Assembly (NCBI RefSeq): GCF_020379485.1 | Contig: NC_063436.1 | Span: 19,280,423-19,344,422, forward strand | Length of the DNA stretch: 64,000 nucleotides | Origin: Brassica napus | Taxonomy: Eukaryota > Streptophyta > Magnoliopsida > Brassicales > Brassicaceae | Direction of reading: 5' to 3' | Part shown: positions 15,669-27,010 of the stretch, one piece after another | Layout: every line of letters begins with the position of its first letter | How positions within the stretch are numbered: the stretch's first letter is position 1 | The notes under the pieces: generated by a model | The model's input: only the letters and a program-made list of their open reading frames with translations | The model's database searches: none | What the model was told of the DNA's origin: nothing | Made by a program: the position numbers and the translations under genes

Positions 15669-18541
15669 CATTAGTTCAATTAGTATATCATATATTTAAT
15701 ATGTATTTGTATTATATGAAATACATATTAGTTTGATTTTTACATGTTTTGGTAACAGCAGACTAATAAAACTATACAGTCATATATATATTATTCTCGT
15801 TTGCTTATAGTTATGTATTTTTTTGAATATTTGAGTGTTGATCGTAGGAAGAAATTCTTATGGGTTTTGTAACTAATTATTGACTTTTTCGTAAATATTA
15901 TGGATGAAATTTAAAAATGATTATTGATTAATATACATGTCCTTATATCAGAAGATGCGATGTACACTTTTTCACCTAGCAATATTATGGGTGTACAATC
16001 TATTAATATTATTTTATATTTTTCTACATATGTGGGAATAATTTTTAGTATATTGATTATATATCTACTGAGAATTAGATGTATTGTAATACTTTAAAAA
16101 TGTTATAGAAAATCCGACCTTGATTTATGGCCAACCCGATAAATTTGGTGATTCGGCATATAATCCGATTTGAATTTTAGAAAAAAATCATTATTTAAAA
16201 ATCTGGTAAAATCCACAAAAAAAAATCATTACAACCCGAAGCCCAACTACTGGTTAAGCCAATACATAACTTTTAATTACTATTTTTAATGGGTTTTATT
16301 AACTAATACAATATTATATAAAAAATTAATTAATTTAGTAACTCACAATTTTTTTGGTGTCGACTCGATAACCCAGTAACTCGGTAAGTTGTTCAGTATC
16401 CGGATCAGGTTTCAAAACAACGGTTATAAAAGATGTTGTGGAGTGATTTTTTTTGTTAACAATAAAGATATAGTGATTCGGATGAGCAGAGAATGATTCA
16501 ATTGTTGTTGTCTTAGAATTGTAGTCTTTTTACAACACGTTTATGGTCTTTGGAACTATGCTTTACGGAGCCCATATTTTGAATTTATTTGACTGTCTAT
16601 ATTTTGTTGTTGGATGAGGTGTGGGTTTTATGGATTTGTGCTGATGTATAATAATTGATATTATGATATGGTTAGAGTTGTGATGTTTTTGATAAGGGGT
16701 GCTATATAACTGGCTTTATTGGTTTGTTATGTATGGAGTCAATTGATTGTACGTGATTGTATAACAAAATATAGATTGTAATGTGTTCATTAAGTATGAG
16801 GGTGAGATGTGTTTGACCTGGTATGGATTTATGGAACCTTCCTTTGGTATAATGTGCGCATTCTTGCCTCACTGATGAGTTGTTAGATATATTGAACTCT
16901 TTTTAGCACTTACCATTCTGAAAGTCTCTTAGTTCAGTTACCGTGACGGCCACTATGTCTAATTTTCTTTCCTCCTTAGTCGTAATCTCACTGTCGTGCC
17001 CACACCCGTACCCCATCTGCTCACTTCCTCGAATGTTACGTACTTTCCAACTGCAATGTTCTTGTTATTGTTAAAACAACAATGTGTATATCGCCGATGC
17101 TACGGCTCAGTTGTTTATGCTTTCACAGTTTATACAACTTCACTTTCAAGCGCTTTTAAATTATCTGTTTAGGTCATGTATTTGTGTGTCTTTGTTGTGC
17201 ATTTATTTCAGTTTGTTCTGCCTTTATTCAAGGCTTCAAGCACATCTTACTTGTTTTTTCTCATGTTTTTAGACTGCGGCGTAGTATGTTGTTGTGCATA
17301 CTGTGTGACAGTGTTTGGAAAGAGATGTTGCCTGCAGTGGTGGCCCTGTGGGCCTAAATTTTGTATCCTCACATCAACTGTGAAACATGTGCTCTCTGAT
17401 TCTAATTATAATATTATATCTTCTCATGCTCTGCAAACAGTTGCAGGAGAATAAGATAGAGAAGAAGAAGAAGAAAAATAAAGACTGTCTAAAAGACCAC
17501 GAAATCAAATGCACAAAGCATGGAGACTTTTAAGGATAAGAACGTTCAGAGTCTTAGGCCAGACTCTTTACTCAGAAACTAAGGTAGAAGTAAAAACTTG
17601 CAAAATACTGATCATCCTCGAACTAAAAGTCTTTTGATGTATAATATTCTCAGTAATAACTTTGTAGTTAAGACATAGCAACCTTTGTATTAAATAAGTA
17701 ACTAATCTTTTTTATTAGCTTAAAGATTAGAAAAGATAGTTTTTGATTCTGCATAGATCTTTCAAGAACACACACACATATAACAAAGGCAAAAAAGAAA
17801 CAGAGGACAGAACAGATAATAAAACATAATACGGAGAAATTAGACTGAAGCAGCCACTTATTTACTCTGAGCATTATTACTGTGACTGAAGCAGAACCTT
17901 CATAAGAAAAAGAGAGAGTAACATCTATACTAAACTTCCTCAAGACTGAAATCCAAAACTCTTTCAAAATGCCAAAAAGCTTAAAGTCTATAAGAACTGT
18001 GAAGGAGCTTAAAAGGCTCTCTTTTTTTCTCACTTCTTCTTGATCTTCGATTTTCTTGCAATATCTTTGCCAAATGTCCCTGAAGGCACAATAACACACA
18101 CACACACACTTCAATCCCAGCGAAGAGGAAACAAAATCTAAAAAGGGAGAAAGCGATATGTGAACCTCGAGCCACTCGTCAAGTGATGCGTACGTAGACC
18201 TTTGTTCCTACTTCCACCTTTGTTCCTTTCCATCCCAAAAGGCCTCGTACTAATTAGAGTTGGACATCTCTTTATATATTAATCTCTTTATATATTAGAC
18301 ACTCTTTGTCTAATTCTCCAATGTGGGACTTAGTTTGTTATCTCACAATCTTGGTTGATCAACAAAGCAAAGTCTTGTTTGATGACCACGAAACACAACT
18401 ATTTGTGTTGACGTGTCATGTGACTTCAACATCGAACATCATAGAGACCTGCATGTTTATGTGAGACTCAAACTATTTGGGCTAATTTCTAAAGGCCCAA
18501 TGGGTCGACAGTGAGTTGGGAGTTGACTTTTAATCTGAGAT
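15665..18541. other. Intergenic region between ACA9 and ATP epsilon
   Basis: AT-rich in the first part (15.7-16.8 kb), with a degenerate repeat around 16.1-16.42 kb containing several CCGA/CCCGAT motifs like those at the right end of the window. The 16.9-17.45 kb part is less AT-rich and includes a short Cys-rich frame that I did not accept as a gene. A GAA tract lies near 17458-17478 and a CA tract near 18093-18110. Confidence 0.5.
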
Positions 18542-18641
18542 CAATCACTTGCGTTTCTCTCAATCTGCAGCGACTCTCTCAGACAACTTTCGATCTTCTT
18601 CATCTCAATCTCGTCGTTTCGATCGATCAAAAGAATCGGAG

Positions 18642-19152
18642 ATGGCATCGACGGCGGCGGTTCCGTTCTGGAGAGCGGCGGGGATGACGTATATAACGTA
18701 CTCAAACATCTGCGCGAATCTGGTCAGGAACTGTCTGAAAGAACCATTCAAGGCTGAATCCATGAGCCGCGAGAAGGTTCACTTCTCCCTCTCCAAATGG
18801 GCCGATGGAAAGCCCCAGAAACCAGGTATCTTCTTCTTCTTCTTCACTCCCTCCTTTCCTCAGGATCCTTGACCAAATGCTCTTTCTTGTTTGATCGAGA
18901 TCTAGCTTCTTGTTTCTGTGTGATTCTCTCTGTTTCAAGATGGTAAAGATTCCTACTTTAATTAGAACCCATCAAAACTATGATTGATGAAAGGGATTTT
19001 CATTCTGAAATGGCTCTTTTGAGCTCACATTTGTGTTCGATATTTTACCGCAGTTTCGTTCAGACAGTGGACTTACACGTGTGTTGATGTAACTTTTGTG
19101 TGTGGTTTTTTTTTTGTTGACAGTTTTGCGGTCAGACGCACCTCAAGTTTGA
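18642..19152 (+). CDS. Mitochondrial ATP synthase subunit epsilon
   Basis: Small subunit of the F1 central stalk of mitochondrial ATP synthase (equivalent to animal epsilon; not the bacterial or chloroplast epsilon). Two exons: 18642-18825 ([20 protein letters not shown], then [15 protein letters not shown], then [16 protein letters not shown]) and 19124-19152 (VLRSDAPQV then TGA). The intron has GT and a CAG acceptor after a T-rich tract. The product is 70 residues, the usual length for the plant family, and nearly identical to what I recall for Arabidopsis At1g51650. In Arabidopsis that gene sits beside MKK4 on chromosome 1; here it is beside the MKK5 pair. Confidence 0.93.
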
Positions 19153-20429
19153 GGCTTTTGATCAAGATATGGTTTTCTGAATGGGATAAAAGGGATGCTG
19201 TAACGTCTCTTCTCTCTCTTTGGATATTTTGTTTCCTTTTTGTTGTATTCAATGAAAGATTGATACTTTGCCAATCAATAATGCAAAAACATGGAGCTTC
19301 TTCTGTTTCTTGCTTAATACGAATTATTTTTTTGTGGATTTCTTGAGTTGTATGTATCTCTTGTCCATTTGAGTTATTAACTATGGCCTTTCTCTATAGC
19401 AAATGAACCCTGGGTTCAAATCTTAAGAAATGAAAAGTAGAACGCTGCTTAAAGAGTCGATTAAGTGATTTGACTTGCTCAAAATCTGAATTAAAAAAAC
19501 GAAGGCCAGTGAGATTCTGAAATCGTCTCAAGTTAGAAAAATGTGATTATAATTTATGAAAATTGAAAACTAACACACCATATAACTCGCTTTTGATATC
19601 ACGTCCGTAATCAACTAGCCTAATGCAACAGTACACTGGCATCAGTACACTTCATGTTATGACTGCATCTGGCTCTGTTCCCTACATAAGGCTCTGACCA
19701 AAATGGTGTGTTTGTTCATCAACCTAAGAACAGAGAATGATCATGATGGGAAATGCTCAAGAATTACAGCCATGTGATAGACCATGAGAGCAGCATTCCA
19801 CATAAATGTAATGTTATTGATGTCATAGGCCATGCAGTTAAATGAAGTTGATGAAATGCATCTGGATGTCATCATGTTATGATGTTACGTAACGTTATGT
19901 TAATTCCTAGCTAACATAGCAAATGGAGTTTCATTGGGGATGGATTAGTCAAAACGCTGAAAATGAATTCCCACAAAGTAATGCGTTAAAGCAGCAACAA
20001 GACAAACAAATGGGCAAACCGAACTCCTATAGAATTAATGTATATATGTAGCAAAACTAATAAGAGCTGTCACATGTTATATTTGATGAGTTCAAACTAT
20101 ATGCATCCGAGCAAGAAGCAATTTTGATACTTAAAATGCCAATTATGGTATGGATGCAAAATGCAGTTGTTGGAAGATGAAGAAGAGAGTTAACCACCAC
20201 CCTTCAAGGAACTACAGAAACGTCAGAGCTCGTTCTTGTGCTACCATACCAGTAGTTAAACACGTTTTTCTACCTAAGAAAAATCCATCTGCTTGTTCTC
20301 ACCAACTATATATAGGTTCATCAAGTTTCATATCTTCTTCTGCATCTCATCACTTCACGAGTCCCAGATTTTTCACTTGCTGCTCTTTCAAGAAGTTGCT
20401 TCATCCCTACAAGAGGTAACTTTGAGCCA
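19153..20429. other. Intergenic region between ATP epsilon and first MKK5 copy
   Basis: No gene recognised. A frame at 20150-20419 has no family resemblance and lies just outside the duplicated MKK5 promoter block, so I treat it as noncoding. Confidence 0.55.
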
Positions 20430-20778
20430 TTAATTTATCTCTTCTCCCATCATAATCATGCTCGAATGACTCAAAATATTTTCATCATAAGCTATATATG
20501 TTCTTATATGGTCCATTTTAATTTGCTCCCATCTTTCGTGGCCTCTACGTTGCATAATCTTTTTTGTTTTAGTCATAGCCGTATATATCCATCCCCATGC
20601 TGAAACAAATCTCATTAAATATAACAGACTTAGAAAAAACATGCAAGTGTTGCGACATATACTTTCACAGCTTTGCATTTTCCACACGCGCACTCCCTGA
20701 GCGCGTGGATACATTTTTCTTGATTTAACTTTTTTTTTCCTTTGATCAGAAGAAGACAGAGATACGGTTATAGAAGCC
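20430..20778 (+). promoter_or_regulatory. Duplicated upstream region of MKK5 copy 1
   Basis: This stretch is clearly related to about 25610-25988 upstream of the second MKK5 gene. Shared blocks include GCTATATATGTTCTTA followed by ATGGTCCATTT, then CATCTTTCG-type sequence, then CACACGCGCAC, then GTGGATACATTTTTCT and CCTTTGATCAG just before the start codon. The tandem duplication therefore included the promoter and leader. CCTTTGATCAG resembles a splice acceptor, so a leader intron is possible. Confidence 0.7.
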
Positions 20779-21705
20779 ATGAAACGATGCAAATGTCCTG
20801 ACCTCAAGATACAACTCCCTAACCGCAACGTGGCTCTCGCTGTCCCTCTCCCACTCCCTCCTCCTTCCTCATCCTCCTCCTCCGCCGCCAAAAGTTTATC
20901 CGAGCTAAAGAGCCTGCACCGAATCGGAAGTGGCACCGGAGGAACGGTCTACAAAGTGATCCACAGTCCCACCTCGCGCCCCTTCGCTCTCAAAGTGATC
21001 TACGGGCACCACGAGGACAACGTAAGGCACCAGATATGTAGAGAGATCGAGATCTTGCGAAGTGTTGACCACCCTAACGTCGTGAAATGCCACGGCATGT
21101 TCGATCACAACGACGAGGTCCATGTCTTGCTCGAGTTCATGGACAAAGGGTCCCTCGAAGGAAGGCACGTGTCGCGAGAAGACGAACTCGCTGATCTCAC
21201 GCGCCAGATTCTCAGCGGCTTGGCTTACCTTCACGGCCGTAAAATCGTCCACCGTGACATCAAACCGTCGAATCTTCTCATAAACTCGGCCAATAACGTC
21301 AAGATTGCTGACTTCGGAGTGAGTCGGATCTTGGCGCAGACCATGGATCCTTGCAACTCCTCCGTCGGAACCGTCGCTTACATGAGCCCGGAGAGGATCG
21401 ACTCCGATCAGAATGACGGACGTTACGACGGTTGCGCCGGAGATATATGGAGCCTTGGTGTTAGCATCTTGGAGTTCTACTTGGGGAGGTTCCCTATCGC
21501 TGTGAGTAGAGAAGGTGACTGGGCGAGTTTAATGTGTGCTATTTGTATGAATCAGCCGCCGGAAGCTCCGGCGACGGCGTCTGAGGACTTTCGTCACTTC
21601 ATCTCTTGTTGCTTGCAGAGTGATCCTCCTAAGAGATGGTCTGCGAAACAGCTTTTGCAGCATCCTTTCATACTCAAATCAACCGCTGGTCCGAATCTCC
21701 CTTAA
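20779..21705 (+). CDS. MAP kinase kinase, MKK5 type, tandem copy 1 (C-terminally shortened)
   Basis: Single-exon MAPKK of 308 residues. Visible motifs: Gly loop [11 protein letters not shown], catalytic Lys in [21 protein letters not shown], activation loop [12 protein letters not shown] with the S/T-x5-S/T phosphosites of plant MAPKKs, and APE-equivalent SPER. The N-terminal MAPK docking site is altered: [14 protein letters not shown] instead of the [13 protein letters not shown] of copy 2. The 3' end reads AATCTCCCTTAAATGTTGCC where copy 2 has CTTCGTCAAATGTTGCC, so a TAA replaces a CAA codon. The frame downstream would still encode a Pro-rich tail to a TAG near 21742, showing that the stop is recent. 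It lacks the serine-rich linker SAISTNIS of copy 2. The kinase domain looks functional. Confidence 0.92.
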   Translation: MKRCKCPDLKIQLPNRNVALAVPLPLPPPSSSSSSAAKSLSELKSLHRIGSGTGGTVYKVIHSPTSRPFALKVIYGHHEDNVRHQICREIEILRSVDHPNVVKCHGMFDHNDEVHVLLEFMDKGSLEGRHVSREDELADLTRQILSGLAYLHGRKIVHRDIKPSNLLINSANNVKIADFGVSRILAQTMDPCNSSVGTVAYMSPERIDSDQNDGRYDGCAGDIWSLGVSILEFYLGRFPIAVSREGDWASLMCAICMNQPPEAPATASEDFRHFISCCLQSDPPKRWSAKQLLQHPFILKSTAGPNLP

Positions 21706-21829
21706 ATGTTGCCGCCGCATCGTCCTCTACCTTCGTCGTCCTAGTTGTTTGCTTTTCCCTCTTGTGATAAATAATAGAATCTTGTATGGTTGTGACAGAA
21801 CTACTTATGTGTTCCAATAAAAAAGAAGA

Positions 21830-24047
21830 GATAAATTAGTTAAAGCCATCTCTTGTTTTATTACAACACTTTTTAATGTTTTTGTTTGAGGAATTAAAAT
21901 TGTTGGGACCAGGGCCTGAGTTGACCACAGGATTCTTGACAAAACAGTAATACACAAAAGTCAATATCTCGAAGGAAAATCAATGGACTGAAGGAACATT
22001 ATCAAACCAAGCAGATACTCACGCGCTCAAAAGACTCGTCGGTTCTTCGTTTATATTCTCCCCTGAGATTGCATGTTAAAAGGATATTACATGGAGGATT
22101 ATCCTTAATATATATTTTACTTTTTTGACAAAAAATATATCCTTAATATTCTTCCGGATGAAAAATAACTCTATATTTTACTCTAAAGTGCTGCAACACC
22201 ATATTTTACTCCATTTTTATTCCAAAAATAAATATTCTACAATAATTTTATTTTATTTTATTTAATTAATAATTTTACTAACATCTTCTACTTACAAAAA
22301 ATTGTCAGTTAACCCTAAATATCTGATGTTTATAAAAAATTCACACAATATAATTTATTTAAATTAAACATTTCTTATTAGAAGTACAATAAATCATAAA
22401 TATATATATATATATATATATAAGATAAAATATTCTGATTCAATAATGAGTACTAGAATTTTTTTTCTCACAAATCTTCAACTAATGCATTTCAGAATGA
22501 ATAATGAATTTTTATCCATGATTTTTTTAATTGGGCAAGAAATATTTTAAAATTAGAAATTCATACCGTTTATGGCAGTTTCAAAAATGATTTACCGGAT
22601 TATAAAATGATTTATTTTATGTTATATTTAGTATATATTTTAATCTTTAGTTCAGTATTTTTATTAGTTTATGCAATTTTTATGTAAAATTATTAAATAA
22701 TTTCTTATGGAATATCATATTTATTTTTGTATTATTTTTAAATATGTTTTAAATTTAAAAAAAATCAAAATTAAAAGACCATTCTATAAATAAAAGAAGT
22801 TCAACTCCAAAATGGAGTAATTGCTAGTTTTGGAGTTGAAAATAAAATTATATTTAACCATATTTTACTCAAAAATTGATGTTTAAAGTAGAAAATGGAA
22901 TAGAGTTGGGGATGCCCTTAAAATCATAAAGGCTAGAATACAATATTAAACTAGAAGTTGATCTTCACTTTCATATGGATATATTTTTAATTTTATAATC
23001 TCACATTTATGATTGTATCTTTTTTTAAATTTAGAATAATGTAATTTTGAGATTGGAATTTTTTTTTTCAGAATTGTATATTTAATCAAGATAAATTTAA
23101 AAAATTACACAACTATTTTTTGAATTTGGAATGTTATTTGAATTTTGAATTTATTTTGTTATTAAACTAATGAATTAATTTATAAAAATATTTTAAAATG
23201 TTGGTAAGATTATTTTATATTTCTAACTGATTTTGTTATAATTAGAAACCAACATTAAAAGTTATAGTTAAAATTTATTTGTCAGTAATATCTTTAATGA
23301 AATGTTTTTTTGAGAACTAATATTAAAATTTTCTAATAGCATATTTTGTAAATAACACATGAAATAAATGTTAGTTACATACTCTTATATTTTTATATAA
23401 TAATTTTAGATAATATATTGTTGAGAGTTTAAATAAAATAAAAATATAATATATAGTGGTAAAATAAAAGTTTGACACATGCTAAAATATTTTACTTTTT
23501 ATATAAAAATAGTGAATGGTTTAAGAATTTTAACCCTAGTTTAAATAGTGAATGATATTTTATTTATTATTCAAATAAGAGCACATTTTAAAAATAAAAT
23601 AGGTTAACATACCAAATTAATATAATTATGTCATATTTAATTCATATAGTATTTCTACTTATATAATATGGAATATAATTATAATTTGTAAAGCAAAGTA
23701 CCAAATATTTATTTTCATTTCATACTAACAAATAATATTAATTAATAGTAGTATATTACTAATTATGAAATTAATTAACATAATATTTTATAAAAAATTT
23801 TGAAATGTTTTGTAAGATTTTTTATATTTTGTTGTAACTAAAAATAAAAACTTGATTTTATAGTTAAAATAGATTTATTATTAATATCCTTATGAATTTT
23901 TAAAATCTTGTAGAAATATTATATATTTTTATTGATTAATGTGAAGTAAATGTTATACTTTATATAGAGAAAGTCCATTACATTTTTCAAGCTCATGGGC
24001 TGAGTAAAATAATATATTTTGCAAGTTCATGGGCTGAGTAAAATAAT
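21830..24047. other. AT-rich intergenic DNA with MITE-like sequence
   Basis: Very AT-rich. The part ending near 22919 (AATAGAGTTGGGGATGCCCTT) carries the TACTCCAAAATGGAGTA and TTTTACTC motifs typical of small crucifer transposons that also occur at 51.6-51.8 kb. A matching left end could not be defined. The rest has short A/T runs and no gene. Confidence 0.5.
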
Positions 24048-24422
24048 GGAGAAATCATTTTTTTAACGCTGATTTATTACGATCTTACAATTATGATATA
24101 GGAAAGATTACATAGACGATTCGACAACCGACAATACTACCTGTCTTATGAAGATCTACGCCTAACTGCATTACATGAGCCGTCCTATGAAGATCCACTT
24201 CTGACCAGATTTACTTGCACCATGTTGAAGATCCCTTGCAAGTCTTTCCTCTGTAGTTTGCATAATTGTTTTAATAAACCGCTCCCTCCGGGACTTGAAA
24301 CCTGGATTTCCTGTAATCTGCAATAAATTGCATAGTCTGGGATTCGAACCACAGACCTGGGTGTAGAAGCCTTTAAACCTTAACCAATAGGCTACGGTGC
24401 TTCCACAAGGAGAAATCATTTT
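24048..24422 (-). mobile_element. tRNA-derived SINE with 14-bp target duplications
   Basis: On the minus strand the element begins with a tRNA-like head: A box in TAGCCTATTGGTTAAGG and B box GGTTCGAATCCC, about 40 bp apart, then a body and an A-rich tail that reads as T on the plus strand at 24058-24065. The direct repeats GGAGAAATCATTTT flank it at 24048-24061 and 24409-24422. The insertion is about 347 bp, the size of the Brassica BoS-type SINE families. The tRNA-like head is not a real tRNA gene because a cloverleaf and acceptor stem are not completed. Confidence 0.88.
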
Positions 24423-24825
24423 ACCAAGGGAAAATTGCCACAAATATCACATTCATAGTACCACTTTTCATGTTTACACTAACCACTTTTACCCTCACTT
24501 TTAATGAAAGGTAAAATACAATTATACCCTTAGGGTTAACTAATCTAGAATTAGGGTTTAGAGTTGAGGGGTGGGGTAGGGTTTTTGGAATGTGAAATTT
24601 ATAATTCTAATAAATATATAAATACAAAAAAAATATATAAAAAATTTTAAAAATAGTTTCAAACATAAATTTCGTTTTTCAAAAAGAAATTTGAAAAAAA
24701 ATAAAAATAAAAATTTCAAAAAAAAAAAAAAAAAAATTCGTAGAAAAGTTCGAATTTAAAAAAATATAATTCGAAAACATAAAAAAAAATTTATTTTTTT
24801 TTATTTTTTATTTTTTATTTTTTTA

Positions 24826-24857
<32 letters not shown>

Positions 24858-25006
24858 AATGATTTATTATATATATAAATAGTAAGGGTATAAGAGTCTT
24901 TTGCCACTTAATGAATAAGATATTTTTGAAAATGTCTCATTAGTGGTGGTAAAAATGAAAAGTGATACCAAGAAAGTGGTAAACATGTAATTTCCTCTTT
25001 ACCAAG
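24420..25006. mobile_element. Non-autonomous TIR element with 9-bp target duplication
   Basis: TTTACCAAG occurs at 24420-24428 and again at 24998-25006. The ends between them are imperfect inverted repeats: GTACCACTTTTCATGTTTAC near the left end matches, inverted, AAAAATGAAAAGTGATACC near the right end. The interior holds long A and T runs (24717-24853) that can fold back, and a GGGTTTAGAG-type tract. A 9-bp duplication suggests the Mutator superfamily. It abuts the SINE and encodes no protein. Confidence 0.7.
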
Positions 25007-25009
25007 TTG

Positions 25010-25210
25010 ATGACTAAGTTAAGTCTATTTGATGACAGATGGCTTAAGCTAAGTAAATTTGGTGACTAATCTAACTTAGTGATAAAGCAATGCAACTTAG
25101 TGACAAATGGCAAATGTTAAAGCTCACTTGGTGTTTAATCTTGATGACTTATTAACAAGTATCAAAAGCTTAAGAAACTTAATGACACATGTCAAAGTTG
25201 CTTTATAACT
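25010..25210. repeat. Degenerate ACTTAGTGACAAATGGC-type short repeats
   Basis: Variants of ACTTRRTGACAxATGxCAA recur several times at roughly 20-60 bp spacing (for example near 25030, 25095 and 25180). They look like an eroded tandem array with no obvious role. Confidence 0.4.
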
Positions 25211-25609
25211 AAGTTTTGTGAATCTCTCCTATAAATAAACATCTTACCTCTTCACTAAAGACACAGTCCTGACAAATTCATACATAAGCTTCCACATACA
25301 AAAGTTCCAGCAATACCTCTAGTATTTCAAAGTAAGTCTCAAGAGTACAATGTGGTAGCTAGTTCATTGATTTTGTTTCGGGTGATGCAAAATAATTTCA
25401 CGTAGTTTTATCATGAGACTCAAAATCGTACATAAACCGTCTCACCAATGAGCGATTTATTGAGTTAAGGAAAATGTCATATCACGACTCCACGCATTCG
25501 TTTTTTCATATGGTTTTCAAACGTTTTTACCATTTTATATTATCACACTTTGTTTCGTAATTTTCAATCTGGATATTCGCGACCTGACACATTTCCTTCA
25601 TAATCCTGC

Positions 25610-25988
25610 TCGAATGACTGAAATATTTTCTTTATCCCTTTTCCCATCATATTCATGCTCGAATTCTTATAATGTTTTCATCACAAGCTATATATGTTCT
25701 TACATGGTCCATTTATTTTGCTCCAATCTTTCGTAGTCTCTATGTTGCACAAGCTTTTGTCTTATGCGTCAAAGCCGTCTATCTAACAGACGGGAACCGA
25801 CCAAAGTTTTTGTGTTGCAAGTAACAAGTACAACACAACCAAACTTCCACAGCTTGCAATTTTTTCACACGCGCACCCATGAGCACGTGGATACATTTTT
25901 CTCGATGATTTGTCTCTCGATTTTAACTTTTTCCTTTGATCAGATCGATTCCAAGGACGAATCAAACCACCTTGTCGGTGAAGAAGCC
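25610..25988 (+). promoter_or_regulatory. Duplicated upstream region of MKK5 copy 2
   Basis: Homologous to 20430-20778 as described for copy 1. It includes CACACGCGCACCCATGAGCA, GTGGATACATTTTTCTCGAT and CCTTTGATCAG. Conservation of both leaders suggests that shared regulation was possible immediately after duplication. Confidence 0.7.
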
Positions 25989-26981
25989 ATGAGACGAAAC
26001 AAACGTCCTGACCTCAGCTTACCACTCCCTAACCGCAACGTGGCTCTCGCTGTCCCTCTCCCCCTCCCTCCTCCTCCATCCTCCTCCTCTGCTCTGGCCT
26101 CCTCCTCCGCGATCTCCACCAACATCTCCGCCGCCAAACGCTTATCCGAGCTAGAGCGCGTGAACCGAATCGGAAGCGGCGCCGGAGGAACGGTCTACAA
26201 AGTGATCCACCTTCCCACCTCGCGCCCCTTCGCTCTCAAGGTGATCTACGGGAACCACGACGACAACGTGAGGCGCCAGATCTGCAGAGAGATCGAGATC
26301 CTGCGGAGCGTTGACCACCCCAACGTCGTGAAATGCCACGACATGTTCGATCACAACGGCGAGGTCCAGGTCTTGCTCGAGTTCATGGACAAAGGGTCCC
26401 TCGAAGGAAGGCACGTGTCGCGAGAAAACGAGCTCGCTGGTCTCACGCGCCAGATTCTCAGCGGGTTGGCGTATATCCACCGCCGCCACATCGTCCACCG
26501 CGACATCAAACCGTCGAATCTTCTCATAAACTCGGCCAATAACGTCAAGATTGCTGATTTTGGAGTGAGTCGGATCTTGGCGCAGACCATGGATCCTTGC
26601 AACTCCTCTGTCGGAACCATCGCTTACATGAGTCCCGAGAGGATCAACACCGATCTGAATCACGGTCGTTACGACGGTTACGCGGGAGATATATGGAGTC
26701 TTGGTGTTAGCGTGTTGGAGTTTTACTTGGGGAGGTTCCCTTTCGCTGTGAGTAGACAAGGTGACTGGGCGAGTTTAATGTGTGCTATTTGTATGACTCA
26801 GCCGCCGGAAGCTCCGGCGACGGCGTCTGAGGACTTTCGTCACTTCATCTCTTGTTGCTTGCAGAGTGACCCTCCTAAGAGGTGGTCTGCGCAGCAGCTT
26901 TTGCAGCATCCTTTTATAGTTAAATCAAGTGGTGGTCCGAATCTTCGTCAAATGTTGCCGCCGCCGCCTCCGGCGTCTTAG
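25989..26981 (+). CDS. MKK5: MAP kinase kinase, MKK5 orthologue (tandem copy 2)
   Basis: Single-exon MAPKK of 330 residues that activates MPK3/MPK6-type MAP kinases in stress and immune signalling, by family knowledge. Order of features: basic docking site [13 protein letters not shown], Pro/Ser-rich linker, Gly loop [11 protein letters not shown], catalytic Lys in [21 protein letters not shown], activation loop [12 protein letters not shown] with both phosphosites, SPER, and a tail ending [10 protein letters not shown]. The start at 25989 is chosen because it aligns with the start of copy 1. The frame stays open upstream to 25764, but that part lies in sequence shared with the noncoding leader of copy 1. 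Arabidopsis MKK5 has roughly 16 extra residues before the docking site that are absent here. This copy is closer to Arabidopsis MKK5 than copy 1 is. Confidence 0.93.
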   Translation: MRRNKRPDLSLPLPNRNVALAVPLPLPPPPSSSSALASSSAISTNISAAKRLSELERVNRIGSGAGGTVYKVIHLPTSRPFALKVIYGNHDDNVRRQICREIEILRSVDHPNVVKCHDMFDHNGEVQVLLEFMDKGSLEGRHVSRENELAGLTRQILSGLAYIHRRHIVHRDIKPSNLLINSANNVKIADFGVSRILAQTMDPCNSSVGTIAYMSPERINTDLNHGRYDGYAGDIWSLGVSVLEFYLGRFPFAVSRQGDWASLMCAICMTQPPEAPATASEDFRHFISCCLQSDPPKRWSAQQLLQHPFIVKSSGGPNLRQMLPPPPPAS

Positions 26982-27010
26982 TTTTTTTTTTTGCTTTTCT
27001 CTCCGGTGGT

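Noticed and set aside
17176..17454. Cys-rich short frame (DCGVVCCCAYCVTVFGKRCC)
   Set aside because: Cysteines are clustered but match no plant Cys-rich peptide family I know. There is no signal peptide directly before them, and the region has no clear start context. Chance is more likely.
17668..18175. Minus-strand frames before the ATP epsilon gene (e.g. ILQENRRSRRSEKKREPFKL)
   Set aside because: The basic text suggests a possible exon, but no start, stop or partner exon could be joined to it, and similar runs arise from GAA/CA-rich DNA.
20150..20419. Frame encoding about 89 residues upstream of MKK5 copy 1
   Set aside because: No family resemblance. It lies just before the duplicated promoter block.
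24330..24405. tRNA gene
   Set aside because: A and B boxes are present, but they form the head of a SINE flanked by target duplications; no proper acceptor stem or anticodon arm is apparent.
25764..25988. N-terminal extension of MKK5 copy 2
   Set aside because: The open frame upstream of 25989 lies in sequence homologous to the noncoding leader of copy 1 and has no MKK similarity; the shared Met at the docking site was preferred.
26151..26759. Long minus-strand frame opposite MKK5 copy 2 (202 residues)
   Set aside because: It is antisense to conserved kinase coding sequence and has no family resemblance of its own; a similar shadow lies opposite copy 1.
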